Origin: Eutrigla gurnardus
Lineage: Eukaryota > Chordata > Actinopteri > Perciformes > Triglidae
Assembly (NCBI GenBank): GCA_963514095.1
Contig: OY741266.1
Span: forward strand, 9,565,297-9,629,296
Length of the DNA: 64,000 nucleotides
Direction of reading: 5' to 3'
The position numbers and the translations under genes were made by a program. Shown here piece after piece: positions 22,700 to 32,844 of the stretch (position 1 is its first letter; every line of letters starts with the position of its first letter). The notes beneath the pieces were generated by a model that was not told where the DNA came from, ran no database searches, and saw nothing but the letters and a program-made list of their open reading frames with translations.

Positions 22700-23330
22700 T
22701 GGAAGTTGGAGGGTCCTGGAATCCGTCTGGGCGCTCCCTCTGGATTGTAGAGATGACGAGAAGTGGTGGCGGAAACTCCGGAGTTGTTTGATCTGGCAGA
22801 GGATCTCTGTCTCTGCTTTTGCTACTGCTCTTGTTTTCTTAGGGCTGTGTTTGATGGTACTATTAGCCCCCGGTTCTTTTGTTGGAAGCCCAAGGATAGA
22901 CCGAAGGAATCCTCAGTTCATGAATATAGAATTTGTTCAGGCTGCAGTAAAGTATGGCGGGCCTGGGCTCGGAATGGCAGGGCTCCCGCAAGATCTCGGT
23001 CGGAACGAACCTCGTTTCCGGGTGCTGGATACATTTTATTTTCTTGGGCTGGGACTGCCCCGTACGGAAGTTAAACTTTCACGCAACGGAGTCTTACTGG
23101 TCAGTTGTCTCTGACGTGGACTTACGGAAATGTAATATGAATCATGTTTGAGTGTTGTCCTTCAGGCGTTCGGGGGTTTTTTTTGTGTTATTATTATTTT
23201 CTTTTATTATTATTTTTTTTTTATTTTTTTATTTTTTTTGCGCGCACGCTGTGTTTGCTTTTGATGCGTTTCCGTGAGCCTAAAACGGCTTGTTTCGTTC
23301 GATTCACGAGACTCGCAGCTTTCAAATGAT
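22700..23330. other. GC-moderate leader-like region and T-rich tract
   Basis: Probably the gag N-terminus and leader of the DIRS-like element up to about 23130. A T-rich, TTATTATT-type tract follows at 23176-23240. No separate gene is supported. Confidence 0.4.
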
Positions 23331-23453
23331 GTATAATATGACACAGACACATTTGAAATAATTTACGATTAAATGGAATGAATGCGAAACTAGTGCAAAA
23401 CGGCCCGCGGGAGTTTGAAAAGTCACACTGTGCTAATGAGCACGACCGGTGAT

Positions 23454-24356
23454 TTATATGGGTTCGGTGAAAAAGTACGAGTCTAAAGTGAACACAGTGA
23501 AAGCGAATTGTACCAGTACTGTCCCTTTTAGAAGAGCGTCGACGTCACGGCCTGTACGGGTGTGCGTGATGACGTCACCCAGAAGCGACCTGGTGTTGAC
23601 GGAATGAGCGGCCACGAGTGTGGAGTTTGCTTTATTGTCCGATCGATGGAACGTCTTTTGGCGTCTTTCAGGCTGGAGATTCTTTGAAGATGGAGACTGG
23701 TCTGGGGATCTCACTGGAGCGTGGTGACGCTGCGACCGGCGAGTTGTTCGGCCGGTGTTGTCGGGACGATGGCGGGAGGCTGGAGTGATGTTCGGAGGCG
23801 AGGTCGACGAACTCCGGCGACAGCGACGTTCTGTCCGTGAGTTTCCTCGTCCTCTCTTAGCTGCTGAAGGAGGTGGGCTGGGAGACACAGAGGTGGGTCA
23901 TACTAGTCGAGGTGAAGTCTGAACAGGTGAGTCTTGAGCCTTTTTCGGAAAATGGCAAATGACTCAGCTGTCCTGACATTAGTCGGGAGTTCGTTCCACC
24001 ACTGAGGCGCCAGAACAGAAAAGAGTCTGGACTTTGCTGAGCGACATTTGTTTGATTTCAGCGATGGTGGTACCAGCCGGCCAGCTGAAGTAGAGGAGCG
24101 AAGTGCTCGCTTCGGGGCATGAGGTTTGACCAGTGTTTGAAGGTAGATGGGTGCCGTTCCATTGATGGCCCTGAAGGCCAGTGTCATCGTCATGAATTGG
24201 ATGCGTGCTGCAACAGGGAGCCAGTGGAGGTCACGGAGGAGGGGGGTCACATGGGAGAATTTGGGTAGATTGAAGATAAGGCGTGCTGCAGCGTTCTGGA
24301 TACGCTGCAATGGTTTAATCGCAGAGGCCGGGAGTCCGGCCAGGAGAGATCTGATG
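23454..24356 (-). mobile_element. LINE 3' end (L2-like), 5'-truncated
   Basis: The minus strand carries the last about 150 residues of a LINE ORF2 and a long 3' UTR. It is truncated at its 5' side close to 24350 (RSLLAGLPASAIKPLQ). It sits among DIRS-like sequence and later received a hAT MITE at its edge. Confidence 0.75.
23903..24310 (-). CDS. C-terminal fragment of LINE ORF2 protein
   Basis: A 135-residue open frame, QRIQNAAARLIFNLPKFS, LLRDLHWLPVAARIQF, APKRALRSSTSAGRL, APQWWNELPTNVRTAES and FRKRLKTHLFRLHLD, matches the segment after the RT domain in L2/CR1-type LINEs of fish. It is open to its natural stop, with no frameshift, so it is a young or slowly decayed copy. Upstream RT and endonuclease domains are absent. 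Confidence 0.82.
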   Translation of the reverse strand: MQRIQNAAARLIFNLPKFSHVTPLLRDLHWLPVAARIQFMTMTLAFRAINGTAPIYLQTLVKPHAPKRALRSSTSAGRLVPPSLKSNKCRSAKSRLFSVLAPQWWNELPTNVRTAESFAIFRKRLKTHLFRLHLD

Positions 24357-24364
24357 GAAAGGAT

Positions 24365-25448
24365 TAGGGATGTCCCGATCCGATATTTGGATCGGATCGG
24401 CCGCCGATATTAGCAAAAAATGCATATCGATATCGGATTGGCCTGCACGGGAAAATCCCGATCCGGACTCCCGATCCAGTTTTTTTTTTAAACTCCGGTC
24501 CGTGTTTTCCAGCGCACCGATGTAGTTTTTTTTCCATTCCAGTTTTTTTCAGTTTTTCCCAAAGTCCGGTCCGCGTTTTCCTGTCCAGCATCCACTAAAC
24601 AACAACAAGACGGACTTGTGTGCATGTCCAGTGTTTCCCCTACCATTGTACAGGCCATAAAATCAATATGCCAAAAATAAGCCACCTATCAATTCATTCA
24701 TAAATTAATAATCATTTACATTAGGAGCTCCTCCGCGCAGCACAGTAGACTTGCTCCGCAAGACGCGCAGCCACAACAATCCTCGCCGCGCGCTCCCGCT
24801 ACGTTCTTCCTCGTGTACTTTACGCGCTTGATGTTGTTCTGATGCCGTTCCGCCTCATTAAACCACCACGATGTCGCTTTCTACCGGAACCGGACCGGCT
24901 TCCGCGCTGCCTGCTCGCACAGATCCGCTCGTGCGCACATGCGCTGATGCAGGTCGAGTGTTGTCGATAAATATGTGCACTCCTTCAAAACAACATCAAG
25001 CCATATTGTGTGTGTAGTATTAGGACGTGATGAGGTGTGTACGGGCTAAAGCCCGTTTGGGCTGGAGCAGTGTGAATGCAAAGCAAGGGACCCCCTGTGG
25101 GGGAGGATTGTTTTTGATAAGCTGTGGAACTCTGAGTTAACCTATTTCTACCTGAATTTCTATGAACTATCAGGCTGTTGAGTAAACCTATAACTTATAT
25201 TTTACTTGATAAAATAAGACAATATATGCACTCATGTCGTTGTTTTACAGTATCTGTAGCTATTAATGTGATGCTCATCATTTTCCAGCCATATTTTTCC
25301 AGCCCCTAATTTTGGATCATTTCCATCAACCGGCATCTTTAATCTTTAATAAATGCTTGGATCGGCCGGTATCGGTATCGGCCGATACTTAAAGCTACAA
25401 TATCGGTATCGGATCGGAAGTGCAAAAAGCTGGATCGGGACATCCCTA
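24365..25448. mobile_element. hAT MITE with 8-bp TSD GAAAGGAT
   Basis: The left end TAGGGATGTCCCGATCC matches the inverted right end. GAAAGGAT is duplicated at 24357-24364 and 25449-25456. Both subterminal regions are rich in GATATCGGATCGG-like repeats. No transposase frame is seen in 1084 bp, so it needs a hAT transposase in trans. Confidence 0.93.
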
Positions 25449-25559
25449 GAAAGGATCGTCGGCGGACGGGGATGGAGAGACGAAATCCGTGGTGAGGTGA
25501 GTTAAGCTGCGAGGTGAGCCAAAGCTGTTGTTTGTTCATGCGAAAGTTTGGTTGTGCTC

Positions 25560-25680
25560 GAGGCGAAGTCGCGTGCTCTCATCTCTGGCTGAACACGAGA
25601 GTGAACGAACACGAGAGCGAGCGCAGGATACGAGAGCGAGCGCAGAATACGAGAGCGAAGCGGAGGAGAGGGTCAGGTGG
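25560..25680. repeat. Degenerate (CGAGAGCGAGCG)-type minisatellite
   Basis: Units of about 16-20 bp containing ACGAGAGCGAGCGCAG recur four to five times around 25595-25665. Confidence 0.75.
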
Positions 25681-25817
25681 CTATTTATAGAGATGCGGAA
25701 GTTGGCGCTGTTGAGGTGTGGACCTGCTCCTGAAACTCCGCCAATTAGGCTTCAAAGTGTGCGGTGGTGACACAGGGGAGGGTGTTGAAATCCTCACCTT
25801 TGTCATCACATTTCTCA

Positions 25818-26120
25818 GCACAGGCAGCAGAGATAGTAGCTTTGATGGAGGCATGTAGATTGGGGGAAGGGAAAGCTATCACAGTCTACACAGATAGCCA
25901 GTAGGCATTTTCCACACTGCATGTTTTCGACCAACAGTGGAAAAACAGAGGCATGGTAACATCTACAGGCAAAGCTATTCAACACAAAGATTTTATACTA
26001 ACTTTATTGGGTGCTATTCTCCTACCAAAAGCAGTTGCAGTCTGTAAATGAGCAGCGCACACTACCGGGACTGATCCAGTTTCACGAGGAAATCGCAAAG
26101 CAGACGAAGAAGCTAAATAA
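25818..26120 (+). pseudogene. RNase H remnant of an endogenous retrovirus
   Basis: A single frame of 101 codons without indels encodes a retroviral-type RNase H piece: the YTDSQ motif with catalytic Asp, QQWKNRGMVTS, and the late AAHTTGTDPVSRGNRKADEEA region, which resembles gamma- or epsilon-type retroviruses more than gypsy RNase H. Three in-frame stops interrupt it: directly after YTDSQ, before AAHTTG, and at its end. I see no RT, integrase or LTR next to it, so it is an isolated old fragment. Confidence 0.75.
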
Positions 26121-26797
26121 TTCATGTATTGCATTAATAAAATGTTTAATTTTACTTAAGAAACTCTAGTTCTCACTGAATCTTAGAAATACGGTAGAAA
26201 TTATGACAGTTACTCTAATAGAGTTTACTGCACCAAAAAGTCAAATTTTTCAGTGTACGAACATTGTTGGGCACTGAAAACACTGTAGAAATATACAGAA
26301 AAACAGACAGCTACAGGATAAGTGTCATTCAATACCATCCAACAGGGGACTTGTGTCATTTTGTACAGGCAAAGAGGGGACTAATACAACTCTATACAGT
26401 GGACCAACTTAACTGTTTTACAGCATTTCAGACAAAAGGCAACATATAAAGGCCTATTAGACAGTTTCAGTGTGAACCCTGATGCAGTATTGTTATGTGC
26501 ATTCACATTTCTCAATCCCATTGTTATGATACCGCTCGGCTTGACCACCCTCAAATATACCTTCTGCATTTGCCAAACAAAAACATAACTTAATGTGACA
26601 GTATTTTGTATTGAGGTATTCAAATTAATAATTTTAATTTTATCCCAGTTTTTCTTCCTCTAAATGACTTGATACTCTCCTGCTTTTCCGGTGGTTATTT
26701 ATTTTAATAGTGTTTTTGCTTGAAACTTAAGACATCCACAAAAACTGAACCTCATTCTTCTTCGATAAGCTTAATAACAAACATATTTAGCTTTTAA

Positions 26798-26998
26798 AAA
26801 AAAATCCTTCTCATAAATGTTATTGATGTTCCTGTTTTCTTGTACCAAAAAAAGAAAACAAAATGATCTGCAGATAGCCACAGGATAAGTGTCATTCAAT
26901 ACCATCCAACAGGGGACTTAAAAAAAAAAAGCCTTCTCATGAATGTTATTGATGTTACTGTTTTCTTGTACCAAAAAAAGAAAACAAAATGATCTGCT
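26798..26998. repeat. Local duplication with copied spacer
   Basis: A block containing GAAAACAAAATGATCTGC (26800-26876) recurs at 26925-27000. The 43 bases between the two copies repeat a segment from 26312-26354 (CAGGATAAGTGTCATTCAAT), with one or two changes. Confidence 0.85.
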
Positions 26999-27434
26999 GA
27001 TTTATTTTTTGTGATTTTATTTAATTTAATTATTATTTTATTTTTTTAATTATGAAAATCAATATTATTGTTCTACTCTGTGGGTACCCTTTTATTTTGA
27101 TACAGTGTAGAGCTGGAATCATGTAAGCTTAGCTTTCTCTATTTTGTAGTATCTTTTAAGAGACTGGCTTCTCCAGTCCCCCTGCAGTCTGAACGACCCT
27201 CTGACGATGCAGGCCAGTCGTATTCATGAGTGTTGAATACGACGTGTGTGAGTTAATCCTTAGAATTCCTGCTCCGGTCTGCCAGGAGACTGTTAATTAT
27301 TATTTTAAACACTCACACACCTCCAGGTCCCCTCTTGGCAAAAATGAAAAAAAATTGCCAGCGGGCTTTAGGCATGATTTTAGCAAGATTCAAGGCAATT
27401 TTTTTTTTCAAGATTTATAGATAGTTGCACTAGA

Positions 27435-27436
<2 letters not shown>

Positions 27437-27473
<37 letters not shown>
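27437..27473. repeat. (CA)n microsatellite
   Basis: About 18 CA units, directly visible. Confidence 0.95.
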
Positions 27474-27480
<7 letters not shown>

Positions 27481-27829
27481 ATTAAAGCCACGTGTCTTTT
27501 TCAGAACAAATGTGGCAGTGTAAAATCAGAAAGACAGTCAAATGTACAGCAGTAATAGTCAGAGTGATGTGTTAACTTATATCAGATAATCAGAGGTGGG
27601 TAGTAACGCGCTACATTTACTCCGTTACATTTACTTGAGTAACTTTTTGGAAAAATTGTACTTCTATGAGTAGTTTCAAAGCAGCATACTTTTTACTTTT
27701 ACTTAAGTAAATTTGTGAAGAAGGAGCGGTACTTTTACTCCGTTACATTGGGCTGATTCTGCTCGCTACTTTTTTTTTTTATCGATCCGTCTGCTGCATG
27801 GTCTGTTTTGTTTATGTGGGGACCAGAGC

Positions 27830-28360
27830 CAGTGGCGCCGCCAGCCGGAATCCTGTACGCACTGTGCGTACTTTTTTTGAAGGTGGACTAGATATTTAAA
27901 TTTCAGCGGGTGACACCAAACCACGTCTGCCCAAGCAAGTCAGAGCTTTTCTTTCTCTCACACAGTGACCTGGAGAGACGCAGCCGCATTTGAGAGGACG
28001 ATCGCGCGTGTGTGCGCAATTACGCATAGCGTGTTGGCCCCTCTCCACTACACAATACAGCTCGGCTCTAGTCTCATCACCTCTCTGCTGCTGAGCACTG
28101 TGGGCCGAGCCGAGCGTGTCTCTCTCCCCGGGCCGGGAGAGTTATCATACCGTACTGTGCGTGTGTGTCCAAGCGTGTGTCTGCGTGCGTGCGTGGAGTG
28201 CTCACAAGCGTGCGCTTGTGTTTAGGGCGCGGATGGAGGGCACAAAAAAAATATTTGCACCGGGCCGATCACCATGATATACGCTACTGATTTCACTGAT
28301 ACTGAAAACATTAGATTTTGTCTGTGCGTACATTGAAATTGAATCCTGGCGGCGCCACTG
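27830..28360. mobile_element. Nested hAT MITE with TSD ACCAGAGC
   Basis: The ends CAGTGGCGCCGCCAG and, inverted, CTGGCGGCGCCACTG are perfect 15-bp TIRs. The 8-bp duplication ACCAGAGC lies at 27822-27829 and 28361-28368. It lies inside the larger hAT element. No coding capacity is seen. Confidence 0.94.
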
Positions 28361-28551
28361 ACCAGAGCAATGATTTAAGATCGGGACTTCCCAGAGGCTC
28401 TGTGACTATACATGACTGCATCTCACCAATCAAATGTAGCCACTAGCGACGTCTAACTCCGTTTCACCAATCAGGCAGAGCCTAAGCCATCACATGACCG
28501 CACACACATTCCCCGCGGCAAACAGGCGGAAAAGAGCGCAGAAACAAAACG

Positions 28552-28711
28552 ATGGAGACGGCATGCAATTCCGAAGAAGCCGAAGAGGAGGAGGCACAAC
28601 ACCCCTGGCCCCACATAAAAGAAATGTTCACACTCCAGGCAAAAAAAAAAAACAGCTACATTATGCGTTGCCATTTGTGTCTCCCGAAACAAGTGGAGTT
28701 ATTTATTTATT
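28552..28711 (+). pseudogene. BED-finger-like N-terminal fragment of a hAT transposase
   Basis: From ATG 28552 the frame reads METACNSEEAEEEEAQHPWP, HIKEMFTL, then a Cys pair MRCHLCLP, resembling the first exon of BED-type hAT transposases. The second half of the finger and the catalytic part are absent, so the hAT element holding it is an internally deleted derivative. Confidence 0.6.
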
Positions 28712-29145
28712 ATTGTTTATTATAAACTGTTTCAGTTGTCTAAGGGAATTCTCCGTGCATTATTTTACATTATTTGACCTGATTAATAAAGGAGGTTACT
28801 CGGCAGTTACTCTGTACTTGAGTAGTTTTTTCACCCATTACTTTTTACTCTTACTCAAGTAACACAGGGTGACAATACTTTTTACTTTTACTTGAGTCAT
28901 ATTATTCTAAAGTAACAGTACTCTTACTTGAGTACAATTTTTGGCTACTCTACCCACCTCTGCAGATAATACATTAAACAATTAGTGCAAACTGACAAAG
29001 AGCACTTTAAATTATTTCCTTTTGCTTTTAGGACCTTTGCACCCATAAATGAATTTCTTGAATCTTGCCTTCAGCCACAAACTATATTAAATATGGGTCT
29101 TTGAGTGAGTGTGTTGGGGGTGCATGAATGTTTTCTTATTTCATT

Positions 29146-29151
<6 letters not shown>

Positions 29152-29193
<42 letters not shown>
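29152..29193. repeat. (ATT)n microsatellite
   Basis: About 14 ATT units, directly visible. Confidence 0.95.
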
Positions 29194-29194
<1 letters not shown>

Positions 29195-29397
29195 GTTAAT
29201 AATAATATTTTTTTTATTTCTTTGTTTTTCCCAAAACTTACAATGGTTTTGCTTAATTAGTGTAGACAAGGACTGTGGATGTCTTTTGTTTGAGACACAT
29301 TTACTCATTTGCAAAATGGCAACTCTGAATTTTATTTCCATCCTTATGTTTAGTACAAAAAACTGGCTTTTGTCATATTTGCTCTCATATGTTACAT

Positions 29398-29575
29398 CAT
29401 ACTCTCTTACAAACACTACTATAGTCACGCACACTTACTACTATAGTTACACACACTTACTATCATACTCTCTCACAAACACTACTATAGTTACACACAC
29501 TTACTATCATACTCTCTCACAAACACTACTATAGTCACACACACATACTATCATACTCTCTTACACGCTATTATG
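29398..29575. repeat. CTACTATAG/ACACAC minisatellite
   Basis: Units of about 40-45 bp with ACTACTATAGTYACACACAC and TACTATCATACTCTC recur about four times, ending at the gypsy insertion point. Related sequence in inverted orientation follows on the other side of the gypsy element (42880-42960). Confidence 0.8.
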
Positions 29576-29579
29576 GATG

Positions 29580-31115
29580 TGTAGCGGGGTCTAATCTGCG
29601 TTGTGTCTGGCTCAAGGTAGGACAGGACGACCACGTGGATTCAAACACATTTATTTCTCCTGCCTGCACGAAAACAGCAAAGCACAGTGGTTTTCTTCAC
29701 AAGGATTACTGCGCCTTCTCCCATTGAATCCAGAGAACAAGAGCGAGAACACATAAATAACATACATTCAATTAGAAAAATAGAATAAAATAAAAAAATA
29801 TATAAATCTGAATAAAACAATATCCATCACATTCCCATCAATATTTTACACTCAGGAAATTACAACACAACTCGCATTGTGGGACAAAACAAAACACAGC
29901 GCACCCTCACATACCTGCACGAAAACAGCAAAGCACAGTGGTTTTCTTCACAAGGATTACTGCGCCTGTTTGACCACCAGGAGTACTTTTTTTAGTATGT
30001 GAACACAGTAGCCATCGCTAGCAATGCAACACGGAGCACTACGCACTCGATGCAACCACGCTGTTATTTTCCCGACCGTAAACATCCCCAAATGCATAAA
30101 AATTACAATTTACAACTCACAATACTTTTTAACACATGTCTTATAAGAAACAGCAACACAAAAATCACATTGCTCCGATTATTATAACAACATTAACCGA
30201 GAACCACATACCTTCTCCCATTGAATCCAGAGAACAAGAGACCGTTGCTATTCCGGAAACAGGTCATCTCGGTGCAATGGAAGAATCCATTAAAGGAGTC
30301 ATCACCCGGAAATCGCAATTTCTCTTGTTAAAACATGCATATCTGTGTTTGACCTCAGTTGAAACTTGCCTGAAAGGCTGGAGTTTGAAAGTGGCGCCGT
30401 TTTTTCGCTTCTGCTCTTTTTCCGAACAGGAATAGCACACAAGGGTGTGCATTCCTAAAGCACGAGATTTTGATTCTGCGCCTTCGGTGACGTCACCGTG
30501 GCGGCTACTTGCATAAGCCCACCCCTCTTTCACCACCCAACCCCGCCCCGTCCGCTACCTGAAATCGCCGAAGCGCCGCCATTATGTTTTGGAGTCTGCA
30601 TGCAGGCAAGCCCCCCCGGCTCTGTCCTTCCTGCGGCGAATCAACGCGCGCCTCATTACATATTATACAATGCACATCCGGACCAGTCAAAACCTCGCGC
30701 GTAATCTCGCGTGATAAAATCGCGGTACGAAAAAGGGTCAGAACAAGCTCAATGTTTGATTAAAATTTTTTTTTTTTTTTCTAATAAGTTTTACGAATTG
30801 ATCCAAAGCGATCCAAGGGGGGCTGGATACGTATAAAACCAGGTGATGACTCCTTTAAACTAATTTCTCTTTAACACGTACTAGCCACCCAAAACTGCAA
30901 CACATGGGTTCAATGTGATTCAAAATAAAGAAAATAATTTACTTTTACATTTTTAACAACTGAATAGCTCCAATAAAATAAATATAAAAATGCGGAAGTT
31001 ACCCACCCTTTCTAAAGTGCCGAATTTAAAAATAAAAGTTCTTGAAGCACGTATTGATTCCTATCAAAATAAAACTGATTGTTATAATCTAGGGTAACAA
31101 CATCTCCATGCTACA
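29580..31115 (-). repeat. 3' LTR of gypsy element, expanded by a MITE
   Basis: 1536 bp. Without the 561-bp MITE and one TTAA copy it is 971 bp, against 973 bp for the other LTR. Remaining differences seen are a 3-bp and a 4-bp indel and scattered substitutions. Confidence 0.92.
30294..30854. mobile_element. TTAA-flanked MITE with AGGAGTCATCACC TIRs
   Basis: Perfect 13-bp TIRs AGGAGTCATCACC. TTAA lies on both sides (30290-30293 and 30855-30858), with a single TTAA at the matching empty site in the other LTR (about 42617). A TTAA target is used by piggyBac and Kolobok transposons; the TIR does not begin with CCC as piggyBac usually does, so Kolobok-like is a guess. The interior is GC-rich and non-coding. 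Confidence 0.9.
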
Positions 31116-31126
31116 TCCACCCCCAC
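31116..31126 (-). other. Polypurine tract of gypsy element
   Basis: GTGGGGGTGGA on the minus strand directly precedes the 3' LTR. Confidence 0.75.
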
Positions 31127-31239
31127 TGTTTTACAATTTACAATCAGACACTCATCCCCCATCTCAAAAAAACAAAACAACACAAAGTCCTGGTCACATC
31201 ATGATATACAGTCTCACACGTGACACTGTGCATTCCCTT

Positions 31240-31408
31240 TGTCATATGAGTGTGGTATCCAGGGGACTGTTTTGTGTATGCGCACCGCGCACTGATCTGA
31301 GTTCCGTCGGGGAGTTGTAAGTTACTACTATTGGACTGCGGAGCGGGAAATAAAGAGCATCAACAAGAAGCGACGTTGCCAGTTATTTCCTCGCCGATAA
31401 CCTACACA
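31240..31408 (+). repeat. 5' LTR of Mag-like element
   Basis: 169 bp, with an AATAAA polyadenylation signal near its 3' part. The host element's sequence resumes beyond the other LTR. Confidence 0.94.
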
Positions 31409-31426
31409 TGGTGTCAGAAGTAAAGC
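31409..31426 (+). other. Primer-binding site of Mag-like element
   Basis: TGGTGTCAGAAGTAAAGC directly follows the LTR. The tRNA is not identified with certainty. Confidence 0.65.
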
Positions 31427-31442
31427 GACTAGGACGTGGATC

Positions 31443-32844
31443 ATGGCAAAGTTTCATCCTCCCGAGAAACTGGACTTTACTCGACCGGAGCAGTGGCTGG
31501 AGTGGCGGCAGCGGTTCCAAAGGTACCGTATGGCTACAAAGCTAAACCTGGAAGATGGGGACGTGCAGGTTAGCACGCTGCTCTATGCGCTCGGCAAAGA
31601 GGCCGAGCAAGTGTTCAACACGTTTGTGTTCGCGGAGGATGAAGATGATAAGGACTATGAGACTGTGTTGGAAAAAACTAAACACCTACTTCATACCTAA
31701 AGTGAACGTTATCCACGAAAGGGCTCGATTTTATCTCAGAGCGCAGAAGCACGGTGAATCAGCGGAGGAATATATTCGCACCCTATACGAGCTAGCTGAG
31801 ACCTGCCAGTTCGGTCCGGCGAAAATAGAGAATATTCGGGATAGGCTGGTCATCGGGATTGTGGACAAGGAGTTATCGGAAAAACTACAGCTGACGGCGG
31901 ACCTAACACTGGAAGGAGCAGTGGAGATTGTGAGACAGTCTGAGCAGATAAAAGGGCAAATAAGCCAGCAGGCTAGAGCCAGCTCCACCGACGCTAGCTA
32001 CCTCAGCGAAGTGGCGCGAACACATGCACGCGCAGCTCCCACCCAACAGCACAGAGGAAGGGGGAAAAGGCATGGCAGTTTCCACACCGCCAGCCCAGGA
32101 CACCGCGGCGACGGGGGCAAGTGTTTCAGGTGCGGCAAGGATCACCCCAAACATACAACCTGTGCAGCCAGAAATGCTCAGTGCAGAAACTGCCATAAGA
32201 CTGGACACTTCGCTGTTGTGTGTCGTTCCGCCAGAGTGAACGAGGTAACCACAGTGGGGCAGGAGGCTGACCACAGTGGCAGACATTTTCTATGTGAGAT
32301 CCAAACAAAGTACACCTACATTGCAGACACTAATACGCCATGGACTGTTAAACTAGCCATCAGAAACACTCCTGTGACCTTGAAGATTGATACGGGCACT
32401 GATACCAGTGTGATATCAGATGAAACTTACCACAGGCTCAAACACCTGCCCCAGTTAGCAAGCGATGACATGGACTTTGACAGCCCAGGGGGAAAACTTG
32501 ATGGTCTAGGACAGTTCACAGCTTTAACAAAGTACAAAGGCCGGCAATACAAGTTCATCATACATGTGGTCAAAACAAACAGCTGCAGCAACCTCTTAGG
32601 CCGAGCAGTCGCAGTAGCCATGGGGCTGGTGAAAAGAGTGGACGAAGTCCAAAGCACGTTTGATACAGATGTGGGCCTCTTGAAGATAAAACCTGTTAAA
32701 ATATGCCTGCGAGACGATGCTGTACCGTACAGCGTGAACACTGCGAGGAGAGTTTCTGCACCCATGCTCCCCAAAGTTAAAGCTGAACTGGAGAGAATGG
32801 TGAAGTGCAGCATCATTGAGGAAGTAACAGAACCAACAGAGTAG
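31443..32844 (+). pseudogene. gag and protease of Mag-like element
   Basis: The start is ATG 31443 (MAKFHPPEKLDFTRPEQWLE), 34 nt after the LTR. A one-base shift near 31680 (after TVLEKTK) leads to the downstream frame with FIPKVNVIHERARF, LYELAETCQFG and two zinc knuckles (CFRCGKDHPKHTTC, CRNCHKTGHFAVVC). The protease active site is LKIDTGTDTSVI. A TAG at 32842-32844 stands where Trp is expected just before CAPMVPV at the RT start. Confidence 0.85.

Larger units (their letters stand above)
21046..23130 (-). mobile_element. DIRS/Ngaro-type retrotransposon, decayed, partial
   Basis: On the minus strand there are, in order from the right, a Pro/Ser/Thr-rich gag with internal tandem repeats (about 22690-22240), a conserved gag end (RELTPTEFACAFSLYRD, FNEATYWGALDNEIYCHIF), RT (IATRKYSGTKRTIIDLLAPH) and RNase H (IHLYIDASPSVVFGGFYNG). 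These motifs match the DIRS order, which uses tyrosine recombinase instead of integrase. No recombinase or terminal repeat is recognised here. Frames change many times. The right limit is uncertain: LINE and hAT insertions follow, and related leader sequence may extend to about 25760. Confidence 0.72.
26121..27582. other. AT-rich sequence, no supported gene
   Basis: Contains a local duplication (26310-26998) and a CA microsatellite (27437-27473). No coding feature is supported. Confidence 0.5.
27591..28962. mobile_element. hAT element (non-autonomous) with TSD CAGATAAT
   Basis: The termini CAGAGGTGGGTAG and CTACCCACCTCTG-like are inverted (last bases CTACCCACCTCTG). The 8-bp duplication CAGATAAT lies at 27583-27590 and 28963-28970. 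Subterminal TTTACTTGAGTA-type motifs repeat on both sides. It retains a short BED-finger-like coding piece (28552-28711) and is interrupted by another hAT MITE (27830-28360). Confidence 0.93.

Noticed and set aside
22763..23151. Overlapping plus-strand frames of about 100 codons
   Set aside because: Antisense of the DIRS-like leader/gag; no motif.
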